DNA of 64,000 bases from Kitasatospora arboriphila (GCF_000717275.1 NZ_JNYV01000004.1:124001-188000); one strand, 5' to 3'; counted from the first letter of the stretch, positions 47,086-56,811 are shown. Made by a program: numbers and translations. Notes: a model not told the origin generated them from the letters alone.

Positions 47086-48096
47086 GTGAAGACGACGTTC
47101 GCGGGTCTGGATATGGGTTCGGAAGACTTCGCCGCAGATGTGGGCAGGTCGCTGGAGAGCGTCGAGAAGCTGCTGCTCGAGGAGTTGTCCTCTGGTGAGG
47201 ACTTCCTGACCGAGGCGGCCACGCATCTGGCCAAGGCCGGTGGCAAACGGTTCCGGCCGATCTTCTCGATCCTGTCGGCCCATTTCGGCCCCAACCCACA
47301 CGCCCACGAGGTCATCATCTCGGCGACCGTCGTGGAGATGATCCACCTGGCGACGCTGTACCACGACGACGTGATGGACGAGGCCGAGCTGCGGCGCGGT
47401 GCCGTCAGCGCCAACAGCCGGTGGGGCAACAGTGTTGCCATCCTGTCCGGGGACTTCTTGTTCGCGCGGGCTTCTCGCCTGGTCTCCACCCTCGGGCCGC
47501 ACGCCGTCCGCATCATCGCCGACACCTTCGCCGAGCTGGTCACCGGACAGATGCGTGAAACCGTGGGCTCGCAGGGCAAGCTCGACCCCGTCGACCACTA
47601 CCTGAAAGTGGTCTGGGAGAAGACCGGTTCGCTGATCGCGGCCAGTGGCCGGTTCGGGGCGATGTCCTCGGGTGCGGACGAAGAGCAGATCGAACGCCTG
47701 TCCCGGCTCGGAGACTCGATCGGGACCGCTTTCCAGGTCAGCGACGACATCATCGACATCAGTTCGGTGGCCGGCGACTCGGGTAAGAACCCGGGAACCG
47801 ATCTGCGCGAAGGCGTGCACACCCTGCCGGTGCTCTACGCCATCGCAGACCCCGACGAAACCCGGTTGCGCGAGTTGGTCCTCGCCGCCGACGGCACGCC
47901 CCGGCCGCTCACCGACGACGCCGAGGTCGCCGAAGCACTCGAACTCCTGAACAAATCGGCGGGCCTGGCCAAGGCCCGAGCCACTCTCCAGGGGTATGCC
48001 GACGCGGCCGATGCCGAACTGGCCCAGCTCCCCGAGGGGCCCGCGCATGATGCGATGAGCTCGCTGGTTCGCTACACCATCGACCGAATCGGCTGA
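47086..48096 (+). CDS. grcC1: Polyprenyl diphosphate synthase
   Basis: Predicted 336-aa trans-isoprenyl diphosphate synthase, Rv0562 (GrcC1)-like. The first Asp-rich motif is LYHDDVMDEAELRRG and the second is FQVSDDIIDISS; GGKRFRPIFSIL and the QG-like region complete the substrate site. It likely makes the menaquinone side chain. GTG 47086 has AGGAG 10 nt upstream; ATG 47113 is a shorter choice. The very long upstream frame is antisense to the menJ-like gene and is noise. Confidence 0.93.
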   Translation: MKTTFAGLDMGSEDFAADVGRSLESVEKLLLEELSSGEDFLTEAATHLAKAGGKRFRPIFSILSAHFGPNPHAHEVIISATVVEMIHLATLYHDDVMDEAELRRGAVSANSRWGNSVAILSGDFLFARASRLVSTLGPHAVRIIADTFAELVTGQMRETVGSQGKLDPVDHYLKVVWEKTGSLIAASGRFGAMSSGADEEQIERLSRLGDSIGTAFQVSDDIIDISSVAGDSGKNPGTDLREGVHTLPVLYAIADPDETRLRELVLAADGTPRPLTDDAEVAEALELLNKSAGLAKARATLQGYADAADAELAQLPEGPAHDAMSSLVRYTIDRIG

Positions 48097-48191
48097 TCTG
48101 CTCCGTGGTCCGGCTCTGACCGGCTTCGGGTCGGGAACCGTGAGGTCGGGCCCGATCGTTGTGCTGCCGTGTGTACAGACGGGAGTGATGG

Positions 48192-49049
48192 ATGAGCGGT
48201 CATGCCAACGGCGTGAAGACCGTCCTGCTGCTCGGTTTCATGTCGGCGATCATCGTCGGGATCGGGGCAGCGTTTCGCAGTCCCGCCATCCTGTTCGTCG
48301 CCGTGGTGGCTGCGGTCGGATTCAACGCCTACATCTACTTCAACAGCGCCAAGATGGCGCTCAAAGCCATGCATGCACAGCCCGTCACCGAGGTGCAGGC
48401 GCCGGCGCTGTACCGGATCGTCCGCGAGCTGGCGACAGTGGCGCGTCAGCCCATGCCCGCGTTGTACGTGAGTCCCACCGAGGCGCCGAACGCCTTTGCC
48501 ACGGGACGTAATCCGAAGAACGCCGCAGTCTGCTGCACCGCAGGAATCCTGCAGATCCTCGACGAGCGCGAGCTCCGTGCCGTCCTCGGCCACGAACTGT
48601 CGCACGTCTACAACCGGGACATTCTCATCTCGTCGGTGGCAGGTGCGATGGCTGCGGTGATCAGCGGCATCGCCAACTTCGCGTTCTTCTTCGGCAGCAA
48701 CCGTGAGGGCGGCGCCAACCCGATCATGTTGTTGCTCATCACATTTCTGGGCCCGATCGCAGCGACGGTGATCAAACTCGCGGTGTCGCGCTCACGCGAA
48801 TACCAGGCCGATGCCTCGGGTGCGGAGCTCACCGGCGACCCACTGGCCCTTGCGTCGGCGCTGCGCAAGATCTCCGGCGGGGTGCAGGTCGCCCCGCTCC
48901 CGCCGAATCCCGACCTCGCCGCCCAGTCCCACCTGATGATCGCCAACCCGTTCCGGGCCGGCGAGCGGGTGGGCAAGCTGTTCTCCACGCACCCTCCGAT
49001 GCAAGACCGCATCAGGCGTCTGGAAGAGATGGCCGGCCCACACCGCTGA
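48192..49049 (+). CDS. htpX: Zinc metalloprotease HtpX
   Basis: Predicted 285-aa membrane protease of the M48 family that helps degrade misfolded membrane proteins. It has N-terminal hydrophobic helices (about 10-50), [18 protein letters not shown] with the HExxH zinc site, two more hydrophobic segments, and [29 protein letters not shown] with the third ligand Glu. TFSTHPP-like end is [20 protein letters not shown] 48192. Position matches Rv0563. Confidence 0.96.
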   Translation: MSGHANGVKTVLLLGFMSAIIVGIGAAFRSPAILFVAVVAAVGFNAYIYFNSAKMALKAMHAQPVTEVQAPALYRIVRELATVARQPMPALYVSPTEAPNAFATGRNPKNAAVCCTAGILQILDERELRAVLGHELSHVYNRDILISSVAGAMAAVISGIANFAFFFGSNREGGANPIMLLLITFLGPIAATVIKLAVSRSREYQADASGAELTGDPLALASALRKISGGVQVAPLPPNPDLAAQSHLMIANPFRAGERVGKLFSTHPPMQDRIRRLEEMAGPHR

Positions 49050-49069
49050 CGACGGCGAAAGCCACCACA

Positions 49070-49130
49070 ATCGTCCCGCTGGTGGGAACGCAAGGGGTAT
49101 GTACCCTCTGCGCCCCGCAAGCGGGACGAT
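49070..49130. terminator. Nested inverted repeat between htpX and yajQ
   Basis: Outer perfect 11-bp arms ATCGTCCCGCT (49070-49080) and AGCGGGACGAT (49120-49130) enclose a smaller hairpin GGGTA-TG-TACCC (49095-49106). It is 20 nt after the htpX stop and 14 nt before the convergent yajQ end. Probable two-way terminator without a T-run. Confidence 0.6.
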
Positions 49131-49144
49131 GTCGGTGCGTGGGA

Positions 49145-49636
49145 CTAGCGGTAGTTCACGAACTGCAGGGCGATTTCGAAATCCTTGTTCTTCAGGAGCG
49201 TGATCACGGCCTGCAGGTCGTCGCGCTTCTTGCTGGAGACGCGCAGCTCCTCACCCTGGATCTGCGCCTTGACACCCTTGGGTCCCTCGTCGCGGATCGC
49301 CTTGGTGATCTTCTTGGCCTTCTCCGAGTCGATGCCCTGCACCAGGGTCCCGGTGATCTTGTAGGTCTTGCCCGAAGCGACGACCTCGCCGGCGTCGAAA
49401 GCCTTCAAAGAGATGTCGCGCCGGATGAGCTTCTCCTTGAAGACCTCCAGGCCCGCCTGGGCGCGCTCCTCGGCGTCGGAGGTGATCACGATGTTCTCTT
49501 CACCCGACCACTCGATCTTGGTGTTGGTGCCCCGGAAGTCGTACCGCTGCGACAACTCTTTCGCCGCCTGATTGAGGGCGTTGTCGACTTCCTGCCGATC
49601 GAGCTTGCTGACCACGTCGAACGATGAATCTGCCAT
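49145..49636 (-). CDS. yajQ: YajQ family nucleotide-binding protein
   Basis: Predicted 163-aa protein, exactly the usual YajQ length. It has [40 protein letters not shown], then [22 protein letters not shown] and [37 protein letters not shown]. In some bacteria YajQ proteins bind c-di-GMP and alter gene expression; whether that holds here is open, but the window has three c-di-GMP turnover genes. ATG 49636. Position matches Rv0566c. Confidence 0.95.
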   Translation of the reverse strand: MADSSFDVVSKLDRQEVDNALNQAAKELSQRYDFRGTNTKIEWSGEENIVITSDAEERAQAGLEVFKEKLIRRDISLKAFDAGEVVASGKTYKITGTLVQGIDSEKAKKITKAIRDEGPKGVKAQIQGEELRVSSKKRDDLQAVITLLKNKDFEIALQFVNYR

Positions 49637-49719
49637 AACCGACAAGCCTAGTCGTCGCCCTCGGCAGTGATGGGCCCGATGGTCTCCGGGGCCGAAACAG
49701 GCGCCCATACGCAGGGCAT

Positions 49720-49750
49720 TTGTGCTCAGGGGCCATGCCCGTTGTATTCT
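49720..49750 (+). promoter_or_regulatory. Candidate promoter of the tRNA-Tyr gene
   Basis: TTGTGC at 49720 and TATTCT at 49745 are separated by 19 nt and lie about 47 nt before the tRNA. The -10 box is good, the -35 weak, and the spacing a little long. Confidence 0.35.
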
Positions 49751-49797
49751 TTGCGGCGTTGCTTTCCGCCGGTCCAAAAGACTACGGAAAGTAGCCC

Positions 49798-49878
49798 GGC
49801 AGGTTGCCCGAGCGGCCAAAGGGAGCGGACTGTAAATCCGTCGCGCAAGCTACATAGGTTCGAATCCTATACCTGCCA
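49798..49878 (+). tRNA. tRNA-Tyr (anticodon GTA)
   Basis: Acceptor arms GGCAGGT and ACCTGCC pair perfectly; the anticodon loop is CTGTAAA between GGA and TCC, the variable arm is long as expected for bacterial tRNA-Tyr, and the T arm is ATAGG-TTCGAAT-CCTAT. The discriminator is A and CCA is not encoded. Confidence 0.95.
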
Positions 49879-50035
49879 CAGCACCAAAAAACGGCCTCGA
49901 GCTGGGTGAACCGGCCCGAGGTCGTTTGGTGCGGCGAGACAACTACACAGGCGATTTGGCGTGCACCAGCGCCGCTGTGTAATCTCGTTAAGGCTCTTCG
50001 TGCGTTGCCAGGTAGGCAGCACATGGAAAGCGAAC

Positions 50036-50108
50036 GCCCCCTTAGCTCAGTCGGTAGAGCGTTTCCATGGTAAGGAAAAGGTCGACGGTTCGATTCCGTC
50101 AGGGGGCT
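50036..50108 (+). tRNA. tRNA-Thr (anticodon GGT)
   Basis: Acceptor arms GCCCCCT and AGGGGGC pair, the D arm is AGCTCAGTCGGTAGAGC-like, the anticodon stem TTTCC/GGAAA holds ATGGTAA, and the T arm is GACGG-TTCGATT-CCGTC. Discriminator T; CCA is not encoded. Confidence 0.96.
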
Positions 50109-50179
50109 CGCTGGACTCAGATCCTGGGCAGCGGCGCAGCTGATGCCAGACGCGCTGTCGGACCTGGAATCGGGGCCAT

Positions 50180-50250
<71 letters not shown>

Positions 50251-50253
<3 letters not shown>

Positions 50254-50361
50254 CGAAGTGTCGTCTCCGACGACGCGCTATGAAGTGTCGTCTCCGACGA
50301 CGCGCTACGAAGTGTCGTCCCCGGACGACGCCGCTACGAAGTGTCGTCTTGCGACGATGCG
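50251..50361. repeat. Four tandem 27-29-bp units, each forming a hairpin
   Basis: Units begin CTACGAAGTGTCGTC at 50251, 50278 (CTATGAAG), 50305 and 50334, with lengths 27, 27, 29 and 28 nt. Each holds an inverted repeat; in the first two it is GTCGTC-TCC-GACGAC, in the third the arms extend by one compensating pair, and in the fourth they are shorter (TCGTC/GACGA). The array fills the space between tRNA-Met and the leader of rpmG. Confidence 0.85.
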
Positions 50362-50416
50362 CCACAAGTACCGCCTCACGGTGGTACACCACACGATCCA
50401 CCTGAAAGGCAATCCC

Positions 50417-50584
50417 GTGGCCTCCTCAACAGACGTGCGCCCCAAGATCACCTTGGCCTGCGAGGTTTGCAAACACCGCAACTACATCACCAAGAAGAAT
50501 CGCCGCAACGATCCCGATCGCCTCGAGATCAAGAAGTTCTGCCCGAACTGCGGCAAGCACCAGAACCACAAGGAATCGCGCTAA
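50417..50584 (+). CDS. rpmG: 50S ribosomal protein L33
   Basis: Predicted 55-aa ribosomal protein, normal length. It keeps the zinc-type cysteines CEVC and CPNC, with [33 protein letters not shown] as the typical end. GTG 50417 has GAAAGG about 8 nt upstream. The frame is open through the tandem repeats to 50258, but those added residues are repeat-encoded and not part of L33. As in M. tuberculosis, the gene precedes the had genes. Confidence 0.95.
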   Translation: MASSTDVRPKITLACEVCKHRNYITKKNRRNDPDRLEIKKFCPNCGKHQNHKESR

Positions 50585-50762
50585 CTCCCACGCCGGGCGG
50601 CCGTTCGAGGCCGCCTGCGCAGCGGGGGCCACTGCGGCGCCCCAGCGAAGTCGGCCCTTCCCAGCCGACGATTTGTCCGGGAGTAGCCACGGCACCCGCG
50701 GCGCGGCCCACATCGACAAGCCGCCGGAGTCGACGAAAAGTCGAAAGTCAGAGGTCGGTTTA

Positions 50763-51848
50763 GTGACGAATGTGAGCGAAGCCCAAGCTGCCGAGCGCAT
50801 CCAGGCGATCCGGGACGGCGTCAAGCTGACCCCCGAAGAAATCGCCGAACACACGCAGGCGCTGGTGGGGTACAAGTACACCGTCGACGACTACTACGAG
50901 GTCGGCCGCGAAAAGGTGCGCGAGCATGCCCGCGCCGTCCAGGACACCAACCCCGTCCACTGGAACGAGGCCAAGGCCCGTGAGATGGGCCACGACACTC
51001 TCGTCGCCGCGCCCACGTTCGTATCCGTCCTCGGGATCATCGCCCAGCGGCGCCTCTTCGAAGACGTCATCACCGGCTACGACCTCTGGCAGATCATGCA
51101 GAGCGATCAGCGGCTGGTGTTCCACCGGCCCATCAAGGTCGGTGACCACCTGATCTGCGACGTGTCCCTCGACTCGTTCCGACAGATGTCGGGCACCGAC
51201 CTGATGGTCACCAAGAACGTCGTCTGGAATCAGCACAACGAGCCCGTGATGACCACGTGGACGAGCCTTGCCGCGAGGGCCGCCATCGAGGTCGACCCCG
51301 CGCTGGTCGACAAGATCGAACACGTGATGATGAGCGAGCCCCCCGGCATCGACCCGGGCAAGACCGTCAACGGCCCGTTCGCCCGCTACACCGACCCGGA
51401 CCCGGCTGTTGATCCAAAGCCTTATGCCGCAATCGATTTCGACACGCTGACGGTCGGGCAAGAACTCCCCGCGCGGACATTCAAGCTGACCCGCGGAAAC
51501 CTGATCAACTACGCGGGTGTGGCAGGCGATCCGAACCCGATCCACTACAGCGACGAGGTCGCCAAGGTGGCCGGCCTGCAAGACGTGGTGGCCCACGGCA
51601 TGCAGACCATGGGTCTCGGAGCCAGTTTCATCGGCGAGTTCATCGGCGATCCGGCGGCCATCTACGAATACAACGTGCGGTTCACCAGCCCGGTATACGT
51701 ACCGGCTGATGACTTCGCGGCCGTCGACTTCACCGGCAAGGTGAAGTCGCTTGATCCCGACACCCGCCGCGGCCAGATCTCGATCGTCGCGAAGCAGGGT
51801 GACCGCAAGATTTTCGGACGAGCACTCGTCAGCGTGCAGTTCAATTGA
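50763..51848 (+). CDS. hadAB: Fused (3R)-hydroxyacyl-ACP dehydratase HadA-HadB
   Basis: Predicted 361-aa protein joining the two hot-dog dehydratase subunits of the FAS-II mycolate elongation system. Residues about 20-165 are HadA-like (YKYTVDDYYEVGREKVREHARAV, APTFVSVLGI, VDQ-type SDQRLVFHRPIKVGDHL); residues about 215-360 are HadB-like with AGDPNPIHYSDEVAKVAGLQDVVAHGMQTMGL, the hydratase-2 motif with Asp and His. The linker includes VMMSEPPGIDPGK. The HadA half also reads QDTNPVHWNEAKA. In M. tuberculosis these are separate genes (Rv0635, Rv0636) followed by hadC; no hadC follows here. GTG 50763 has AGAGG 8 nt upstream. Confidence 0.93.
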   Translation: MTNVSEAQAAERIQAIRDGVKLTPEEIAEHTQALVGYKYTVDDYYEVGREKVREHARAVQDTNPVHWNEAKAREMGHDTLVAAPTFVSVLGIIAQRRLFEDVITGYDLWQIMQSDQRLVFHRPIKVGDHLICDVSLDSFRQMSGTDLMVTKNVVWNQHNEPVMTTWTSLAARAAIEVDPALVDKIEHVMMSEPPGIDPGKTVNGPFARYTDPDPAVDPKPYAAIDFDTLTVGQELPARTFKLTRGNLINYAGVAGDPNPIHYSDEVAKVAGLQDVVAHGMQTMGLGASFIGEFIGDPAAIYEYNVRFTSPVYVPADDFAAVDFTGKVKSLDPDTRRGQISIVAKQGDRKIFGRALVSVQFN

Positions 51849-52056
51849 TCGTCGGTACGGATGACCTGCGGTTTCCGCGGGTCAACACCGAGTTGGAGTT
51901 CAACCCGCCCGGTGACGTACACTTCAATAGTCTGAGTTCTACTCACACTTGCGCGCTGCCCTGAGGGTGGCGCGTTGGTTTTGTGTAGTGCAGACACCGG
52001 GTCGACGTGGCCTCGAGACCATCGCAAGGTGGTCACCGAGTAACTCGCCGTCCCAA

Positions 52057-52129
<73 letters not shown>

Positions 52130-52238
52130 CCCTTGACGGTGTGCACGTCGGCACCTCAGGGCACCCGATGTCAGCTGTTCGGTGCCCAGGCACATCGCCT
52201 GCCGCCGAACATCCGACTTCAGCCACGAGAGGATCAAG

Positions 52239-52733
52239 TTGAGCAAGCGCGACCGTGCCGAACGCGCCAAGAGCGCGGCCGAGTCGAACGACGAGGTCGA
52301 GGTCGACACCTCAGTCGACGGCGAAGCCGGTTCGGTGGACGAGTCCGATGCTGAGAACGTCTCCGACGGGGACACTCAGACGGCGGCTCGCCCGACGGGT
52401 AAGCGTTCGCCGCGTGGCAAACGGACGAACCTGACGAAGAGCGACGACGACGATTCAGCGGGATCGGCCGTCGCCACCAAGGAAAAGACCAAAGACAAAA
52501 AGAAAGACGGCAAACGCAAGCGAGTCCGGCCCGAGGACAGCCACAATCCCTTCATCCGGTTGTGGATCTTCCTCAAGCAGGTTGTCAGCGAGCTCAAGAA
52601 GGTCATCTGGCCTACTCGCAAGCAGCTGATTCAGTACACGATCGTCGTGCTGATCTTCGTGATCATCATGGTCGCGTTCATCTCCGGGCTGGATCTGGGC
52701 TTTGCAAAGGCCGTTTTGTGGCTGTTCGGGTAA
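52239..52733 (+). CDS. secE: Preprotein translocase subunit SecE
   Basis: Predicted 164-aa protein. The conserved SecE end is NPFIRLWIFLKQVVSELKKVIWPTRKQLIQYTIVVLIFVIIMVAFISGLD with one transmembrane helix (about 130-150). The first 95 residues are a charged, Ser/Asp/Lys-rich extension that is common in actinobacterial SecE. TTG 52239 has GAGAGGA 5-6 nt upstream. Forms the SecYEG channel. Confidence 0.94.
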   Translation: MSKRDRAERAKSAAESNDEVEVDTSVDGEAGSVDESDAENVSDGDTQTAARPTGKRSPRGKRTNLTKSDDDDSAGSAVATKEKTKDKKKDGKRKRVRPEDSHNPFIRLWIFLKQVVSELKKVIWPTRKQLIQYTIVVLIFVIIMVAFISGLDLGFAKAVLWLFG

Positions 52734-52775
52734 TCACCCGCACGGCCGCTTCGAGGAAAGGGAGCGTGGGCTGCA

Positions 52776-53609
52776 GTGAGCACCCCCGAGAACGACGCTG
52801 AGATCAGCGAGACCGAAACCGACGTCACCGATCAGACGGTCGGTGATTCGGAGGCTGTTGACAGTGGCATCTCCGACCCCGAAGCGCCGGCTGATTCCGA
52901 CAGCAGCGACCAGGACGCCTCCGACGAGACCGACCAGGACGTCTCCGATGAGGACGCGGCCCCCGAGGTCGTCGAACCCGAGGAAGAAGAGGACCCGGTC
53001 GAGGCCCTCAAGAAGTCTCTCAAGCGCGCGGCAGGCGACTGGTACGTGATCCACTCCTACGCCGGCTACGAGAACAAGGTGAAGGCCAACCTCGAGACCC
53101 GCGTGCAGAACCTGGATGTGGGCGACTACATCTTCCAGGTCGAGGTACCCACCGAAGAAGTCACCGAGATCAAGAACGGCCAGCCCAAGAAGGTCAACCG
53201 CAAGGTGCTGCCGGGTTACATCCTCGTGCGCATGGACCTCAACGACGAATCGTGGGGCGCGGTGCGCAACACCCCGGGCGTCACGGGCTTCGTGGGATTG
53301 ACTTCGCGTCCTTCGCCGTTGTCCATGGATGACGTGCTCAAGTTCCTGCTGCCCCGTGCCGAGCCGAAGAAGTCGTCGGCAAAGTCCGGCAGCGACGCCG
53401 GTTCCGATCTGGCTGCCGCCTCCGCACCGGTGGTCGAGGTCGACTTCGCGGTCGGCGAGTCGGTCACCGTCATGGACGGCCCGTTCGCGACGTTGCCCGC
53501 ATCGATCAGCGAGGTCAACGCCGAGCAGCGCAAGGTGAAGGTGCTCGTCTCGATCTTCGGTCGCGAGACCCCGGTCGAACTCGCCTTCAACCAGGTCGAG
53601 AAGATCTAA
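52776..53609 (+). CDS. nusG: Transcription termination/antitermination protein NusG
   Basis: Predicted 277-aa protein with an acidic N-terminal extension (about 1-80), the NGN domain ([56 protein letters not shown]) and a C-terminal KOW domain ([54 protein letters not shown]). It binds RNA polymerase and links it to Rho or ribosomes. GTG 52776 with a G-rich ribosome site upstream. Confidence 0.96.
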   Translation: MSTPENDAEISETETDVTDQTVGDSEAVDSGISDPEAPADSDSSDQDASDETDQDVSDEDAAPEVVEPEEEEDPVEALKKSLKRAAGDWYVIHSYAGYENKVKANLETRVQNLDVGDYIFQVEVPTEEVTEIKNGQPKKVNRKVLPGYILVRMDLNDESWGAVRNTPGVTGFVGLTSRPSPLSMDDVLKFLLPRAEPKKSSAKSGSDAGSDLAAASAPVVEVDFAVGESVTVMDGPFATLPASISEVNAEQRKVKVLVSIFGRETPVELAFNQVEKI

Positions 53610-53612
53610 GAC

Positions 53613-53663
53613 TTTCGCGTCTCCAGCGGGCGCGAAACCGGGCTGACGGAGTGTTGTCAGCCC
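53613..53663 (+). promoter_or_regulatory. Two consecutive hairpins in the nusG-rplK spacer
   Basis: TTTCGCG/CGCGAAA (53613-53619 and 53631-53637) is followed after 2 nt by GGGCTGAC/GTCAGCCC (53640-53647 and 53656-53663). Both are perfect and end 30 nt before rplK. They could be an RNA leader for L1-type autoregulation of rplK-rplA or a partial terminator after nusG (inference). Confidence 0.45.
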
Positions 53664-53693
53664 AAACGCAATCAATCAGAAACAGGGAAAAGG

Positions 53694-54131
53694 ATGCCCC
53701 CCAAGAAGAAAAAGAAGCTGTCCGGGATCATCAAGCTTCAGATCCAGGCCGGCGCAGCCAACCCCGCACCCCCCGTGGGTCCGGCACTCGGCCAGCATGG
53801 CGTGAACATCATGGAGTTCTGCAAGGCGTACAACGCCGCGACAGAAAGCCAGCGCGGCAATGTCGTGCCCGTGGAGATCTACGTTTACGAAGATCGCTCC
53901 TTCGACTTCAAGTTGAAGACCCCGCCAGCCGCCAAACTGCTGCTGAAGGCCGCCGGTCTGCAGAAGGGTTCGGGAGAGCCGCACAAGACCAAGGTCGGCA
54001 AGGTCACGATGGACCAGGTCCGCGAGATCGCCAAGACCAAGCAGGAAGACCTCAACGCCAACGACGTTGAACAGGCCGCCAAGATCATCGCCGGAACCGC
54101 CCGCTCCATGGGCATCACGGTCGAGGCCTGA
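53694..54131 (+). CDS. rplK: 50S ribosomal protein L11
   Basis: Predicted 145-aa protein, normal length. It has the N-terminal [37 protein letters not shown] and the RNA-binding end [47 protein letters not shown]. Part of the GTPase-associated centre. Linked to rplA as usual. Confidence 0.98.
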   Translation: MPPKKKKKLSGIIKLQIQAGAANPAPPVGPALGQHGVNIMEFCKAYNAATESQRGNVVPVEIYVYEDRSFDFKLKTPPAAKLLLKAAGLQKGSGEPHKTKVGKVTMDQVREIAKTKQEDLNANDVEQAAKIIAGTARSMGITVEA

Positions 54132-54219
54132 GTCTCTTCCTCGAACAGACATCACGTGGGAGGGCCGGCTCGGTCCGCACCACCAACCCGCATGAGTTGC
54201 GGAGAAAGACAGAGCAAAC

Positions 54220-54930
54220 ATGAGTAAAACCAGTAAGGCCTACAAAGCCGCTGCGGAAAAGGTCGACAAGTCCAAGCTCTACAGCCCGCTGGAGGCTGCC
54301 AAGCTTGCCAAGGAGACCGCTTCCACCAAGACCGACGCAACCGTCGAGGTCGCTGTCCGTCTCGGCGTCGATCCCCGTAAGGCAGACCAGATGGTGCGCG
54401 GCACCGTCAACCTGCCCCACGGCACCGGCAAGACCGCCCGCGTCATCGTGTTCGCCGCCGGCGACAAGGCCAACGAGGCCGTCGCCGCCGGAGCCGACGA
54501 AGTGGGCGCCGAGGATCTGATCGAGCGGATCCAGGGCGGCTGGCTCGACTTCGACGCCGCGATCGCCACCCCTGACCAGATGGCCAAGGTCGGCCGGATC
54601 GCGCGTGTCCTCGGACCGCGTGGCCTGATGCCGAACCCGAAGACGGGCACGGTCACCACCGACGTGACCAAGGCCGTCAACGAGATCAAGGGCGGAAAGA
54701 TCAACTTCCGCGTCGACAAGGCAGCCAACCTGCACTTCGTCATCGGCAAGGCTTCCTTCGACCAGAAGAAGCTGGTCGAGAACTACGGAGCAGCCGTCGA
54801 CGAGATCCTGCGTGTGAAGCCGTCAGCAGCAAAAGGCCGGTACCTGAAGAAGGTCACCGTTTCGACCACCACCGGACCGGGCATCCCGGTGGATCCTGCG
54901 GTGAACCGCAACTACCTCGAAGAGGACTGA
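54220..54930 (+). CDS. rplA: 50S ribosomal protein L1
   Basis: Predicted 236-aa protein. Standard L1 blocks: [53 protein letters not shown] and [24 protein letters not shown]. It binds 23S rRNA and, in many bacteria, its own mRNA to control rplK-rplA. An intrinsic terminator follows 26 nt after the stop. Confidence 0.98.
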   Translation: MSKTSKAYKAAAEKVDKSKLYSPLEAAKLAKETASTKTDATVEVAVRLGVDPRKADQMVRGTVNLPHGTGKTARVIVFAAGDKANEAVAAGADEVGAEDLIERIQGGWLDFDAAIATPDQMAKVGRIARVLGPRGLMPNPKTGTVTTDVTKAVNEIKGGKINFRVDKAANLHFVIGKASFDQKKLVENYGAAVDEILRVKPSAAKGRYLKKVTVSTTTGPGIPVDPAVNRNYLEED

Positions 54931-54955
54931 AGTCTTCCTCTAGGCCAGGCACAAC

Positions 54956-54988
54956 AAAACCGGGACTCCGCAAGGAGTCCCGGTTTTT
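54956..54988. terminator. Intrinsic bidirectional terminator after rplA
   Basis: A 14-bp stem (AAAACCGGGACTCC, loop GCAA, then its complement) ends in a five-T run on the plus strand and an A-run for the minus strand. It lies between rplA and the convergent LLM oxidoreductase gene. Confidence 0.95.
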
Positions 54989-55001
54989 GTGCTTTGTGCG
55001 G

Positions 55002-56000
55002 TCAGACGCTGGTGGCCTTCATGGCGTTAGCGGTGAGTTCGAGAGAACGGATACGTCCCGCACTGGTCACCGACTGATGGGCCACGATGACCTCATCGGC
55101 CTGGGCCAGCTCGGCGAAATCCTCCAAGAAGCCGCGGACGTCGGCACCCGTGCCGACGCCGGTGTACTTCATCATGTGGGCGATACCGCGGCCCTCGCGG
55201 GTGGTGAGGAACGCATCGATCTCCTCATCGCTGTACTCGGGGGTCGACGGCCCGCGGGAGATGAACATCCGCACCCGGATCCGACGCAACGCCTCGAAGT
55301 CCCGCGCCGCCTCGTCGGCGTCCTCGGCCGCGACAACGTTCGCGCCCGCGATCACGTAGGGCTCCGACAGCTGAGCCGAGGGCTTGAACTCGCGGCGATA
55401 GAGGGTCACCGCCTGCTCCAGGGCATCGGGCGAGAAGTGCGACGCGAAGGCGTAGGGGAGCCCGAGCGCAGCGGCCAGTTGAGCGCCGAACAGTGACGAA
55501 CCAAGGATGTAGAGCGGAACGTCCGTGCCCGCGCCGGGAACGGCTTGAACTCCGGGGATCCGGGACTGTCCGCGCAGGTAGGCCTGCAGTTCGAGGACAT
55601 CCTGCGGGAAGCTCTCGGCCGAGCTGTGGTCTCGGCGCAGCGCGCGCATCGTCGCCTGGTCGCTACCGGGTGCGCGACCCAGACCCAGATCGATCCGGCC
55701 GGGGTGCAGCGTCTCCAGGGTTCCGAACTGCTCGGCAATCGTCAGCGGAGCATGGTTGGGGAGCATGATGCCGCCGGCGCCCAGACGGATGGTCTCGGTG
55801 TGCGCGGCGATGTGAGCGATCAGCACACTGGTGGCCGATGACGCGATCGACTCCATGTTGTGGTGCTCGGCGTACCAGACTCGCTTGTAGCCGTTGCGTT
55901 CTGCGGCCTGGGCCAGCGCAACGCTCGCCTCGAAGCTCGCGCCGGCGGACTCGCCGGGCGCAATCGGAGCAAGATCGAGAATCGACAGGGTCAAGGACAT
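55002..56000 (-). CDS. LLM class flavin-dependent oxidoreductase
   Basis: Predicted 332-aa luciferase-like monooxygenase of the MsnO8/YhbW-type subgroup. It shows [87 protein letters not shown] and [26 protein letters not shown], which are typical. It probably uses FMNH2 to oxygenate or desulfonate a small molecule; a flavin reductase gene 131 nt upstream on the same strand could supply reduced flavin. Substrate unknown. Confidence 0.93.
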   Translation of the reverse strand: MSLTLSILDLAPIAPGESAGASFEASVALAQAAERNGYKRVWYAEHHNMESIASSATSVLIAHIAAHTETIRLGAGGIMLPNHAPLTIAEQFGTLETLHPGRIDLGLGRAPGSDQATMRALRRDHSSAESFPQDVLELQAYLRGQSRIPGVQAVPGAGTDVPLYILGSSLFGAQLAAALGLPYAFASHFSPDALEQAVTLYRREFKPSAQLSEPYVIAGANVVAAEDADEAARDFEALRRIRVRMFISRGPSTPEYSDEEIDAFLTTREGRGIAHMMKYTGVGTGADVRGFLEDFAELAQADEVIVAHQSVTSAGRIRSLELTANAMKATSV

Positions 56001-56131
56001 AGACGGGCCTTCTTCACTGCTGGAAAGTAGTCATCACGCGAAATAGTTGTACGTGTGCAACAACGCCTGAGCGCGCCACTACCTTCCCGAAACCGATCAA
56101 AACCCTTCCGGACTGCGCAGCCAGCGCAGCG

Positions 56132-56746
56132 TCAGGGTCGTTCGCGTTCGACCACCCGACCCGGCAGACCCCATTCGGTCCGGCCCAGGCGACTCACCGG
56201 TGCGAGCCTCGTGAAGTCCGGATGACCATCGGCGGCCGCGACAGCGGGATCGACCGTCACCGCGACCACCCGCCCCATCACCACCTGTGAGTTGCCGACC
56301 TCGATGATCTGGTGGAGTTCGCATTCGATGGCCACCGGGCTGTCGCGGACCCTCAGGCAGTCGACGACCGTGGCCGGTGCCGAGGCGACGCCCACAGCTG
56401 TGAACTCGTTGACGTCCTCTGCGAAACCGGCCGATGTGGCATTGACCTGGTCCATCATCGACTCCGTGGCGATGTTGACGACAAACTGACCGGTGGCCGC
56501 CGCATTGTCCGCGCTGTGTTTGCCGCCGACCGCCGTGAACTGCACAACCATCGGGTCGGTGGAGCTGACGGAGAAGAAGCTGAAGGGTGCGAGGTTGTCC
56601 ACGCCTTCGGCGCTGCGCGAGGACACCCAGGCGATCGGCCGCGGGACGATCGCGGCGGTGATCAGCTTGTAGAAGTCACGCGTGGAGGTGTTGGAGTGGT
56701 CGAACAGTGTTCGACCGGCCAGGGTTTCGTCGAGATCTCGATTCAC
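56132..56746 (-). CDS. Flavin reductase family protein
   Basis: Predicted 204-aa flavin-binding split-barrel protein. Features: FYKLITAAIVPRPIAWVSSRSAEGVDNLAPFSFFSVSSTDPMVVQF, then DTAAN-like HSADNAAATGQFVVNIATESMMDQ and ECELHQIIEVGNSQVVMGRVVAV. Likely reduces FMN with NAD(P)H for a partner oxygenase such as the adjacent LLM enzyme (inference), or acts alone on a flavin-linked substrate. Confidence 0.9.
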   Translation of the reverse strand: MNRDLDETLAGRTLFDHSNTSTRDFYKLITAAIVPRPIAWVSSRSAEGVDNLAPFSFFSVSSTDPMVVQFTAVGGKHSADNAAATGQFVVNIATESMMDQVNATSAGFAEDVNEFTAVGVASAPATVVDCLRVRDSPVAIECELHQIIEVGNSQVVMGRVVAVTVDPAVAAADGHPDFTRLAPVSRLGRTEWGLPGRVVERERP

Positions 56747-56811
56747 CCGTCCAGCATTCCACCAGCTGCACGGCGGCGTCGTGCGGCTGGTGTCCTGCGC
56801 TCAGACGCGGC

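Noticed and set aside
50258..50416. N-terminal extension of L33 encoded by the tandem repeats
   Set aside because: It gives repeated [13 protein letters not shown] peptides not found in L33; a good ribosome site supports GTG 50417.
51894..51924. TTGGAG and TACACT as a promoter for tRNA-Trp and secE
   Set aside because: The -35 is poor and the 19-nt spacing long; too weak to list as a feature.
56048..56066. GTTGT-N9-ACAAC dyad upstream of the LLM oxidoreductase
   Set aside because: Only 5-bp arms with a 9-nt gap; expected by chance in a 64-kb window.
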